A DNA stretch of 31,594 nt from the NCBI GenBank assembly GCA_037440525.1, contig JBBITW010000018.1:1-31594 (forward strand), written 5' to 3'. The position numbers were made by a program, and so were the translations under genes. Source of the stretch: JBBITW01 sp037440525 (GTDB taxonomy: Bacteria > Desulfobacterota > BSN033 > UBA1163). Shown here one piece after another: positions 31,562 to 31,594 of the stretch (positions are counted from its first letter, which is position 1; every line of letters begins with the position of its first letter). The notes beneath the pieces were generated by a model. The model saw only the letters and a list, made by a program, of their open reading frames with translations. It was not told the origin of the DNA and made no database searches.

Positions 31562-31594
31562 GATTTTATATAGATTTAAATCTTTTCCCCTTCT

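Overview
The window looks like chromosomal DNA of an anaerobic, diderm (LPS-type outer membrane) bacterium of fairly low GC with an acetyl-CoA (Wood-Ljungdahl) pathway. The envelope genes (lnt, mlaE/F/D/C/A) point to a Gram-negative bacterium, and fhs/folD/acsE show a bacterial tetrahydrofolate branch. The CODH/ACS core, however, is archaeal in type (CdhA with a ferredoxin insert, CdhB epsilon, short CdhC). Such mixtures occur in anaerobic lineages such as Desulfobacterota- or Nitrospirota-like bacteria; the sequence alone does not fix the phylum.

Layout. 1-64: 3' end of a 5S rRNA and its terminator, so the left edge is the tail of an rRNA operon. 125-347: a MITE-like element with terminal inverted repeats. 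388-1263: QueG-like Fe-S protein. 1366-6939 (minus): lnt, mlaA, then mlaC-D-F-E (transcribed mlaE to mlaC), broken up by a second repeat family. 6940-7609: a repeat-dense gap with no gene. 7610-8344 (minus): Cys-rich HD-domain protein. 8721-11328 (plus): RACo/AcsV-type corrinoid reactivase followed by thyX. 11329-31511 (minus): one long co-oriented array of 18 genes.

In transcription order the array is fhs, folD, a HoxU/NuoG-N-like Fe-S protein, acsE, acsD, cdhA, cdhB, cdhC, acsC (cdhE), NuoE-like, NuoF-like, two CooC-type ATPases, a DUF3786-type protein, two UROD/MetE-like putative methyltransferases and three RraA-family proteins. ATGA-type overlaps (HoxU-like/acsE, acsD/cdhA, acsC/NuoE-like, and TTGA at NuoE/NuoF-like) indicate tight translational coupling.

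How the genes work together (family knowledge plus inference). Fhs and FolD take formate to methylene-THF. AcsE passes the methyl group of methyl-THF to the corrinoid Fe-S protein AcsCD. CdhAB makes or oxidises CO, and CdhC condenses CO, methyl and CoA. CooC-type ATPases are likely Ni-insertion factors, and the AcsV-like protein reactivates Co(II) corrinoid. The NuoE/NuoF/HoxU-like trio would make an NAD(P)H-linked electron module. No methylene-THF reductase, formate dehydrogenase or hydrogenase catalytic subunit is present in the window. The two MetE-like proteins keep an H-x-C...D...C putative zinc site and are candidates for using methyl groups from the corrinoid protein.

The most interesting points are the archaeal/bacterial chimera of the CODH/ACS operon, the tandem MetE-like pair with three RraA paralogues at its 3' end, the split diaphorase whose small subunit has lost exactly one ferredoxin cluster, and two families of small inverted-repeat elements, one of which shows a compensatory arm change between copies.
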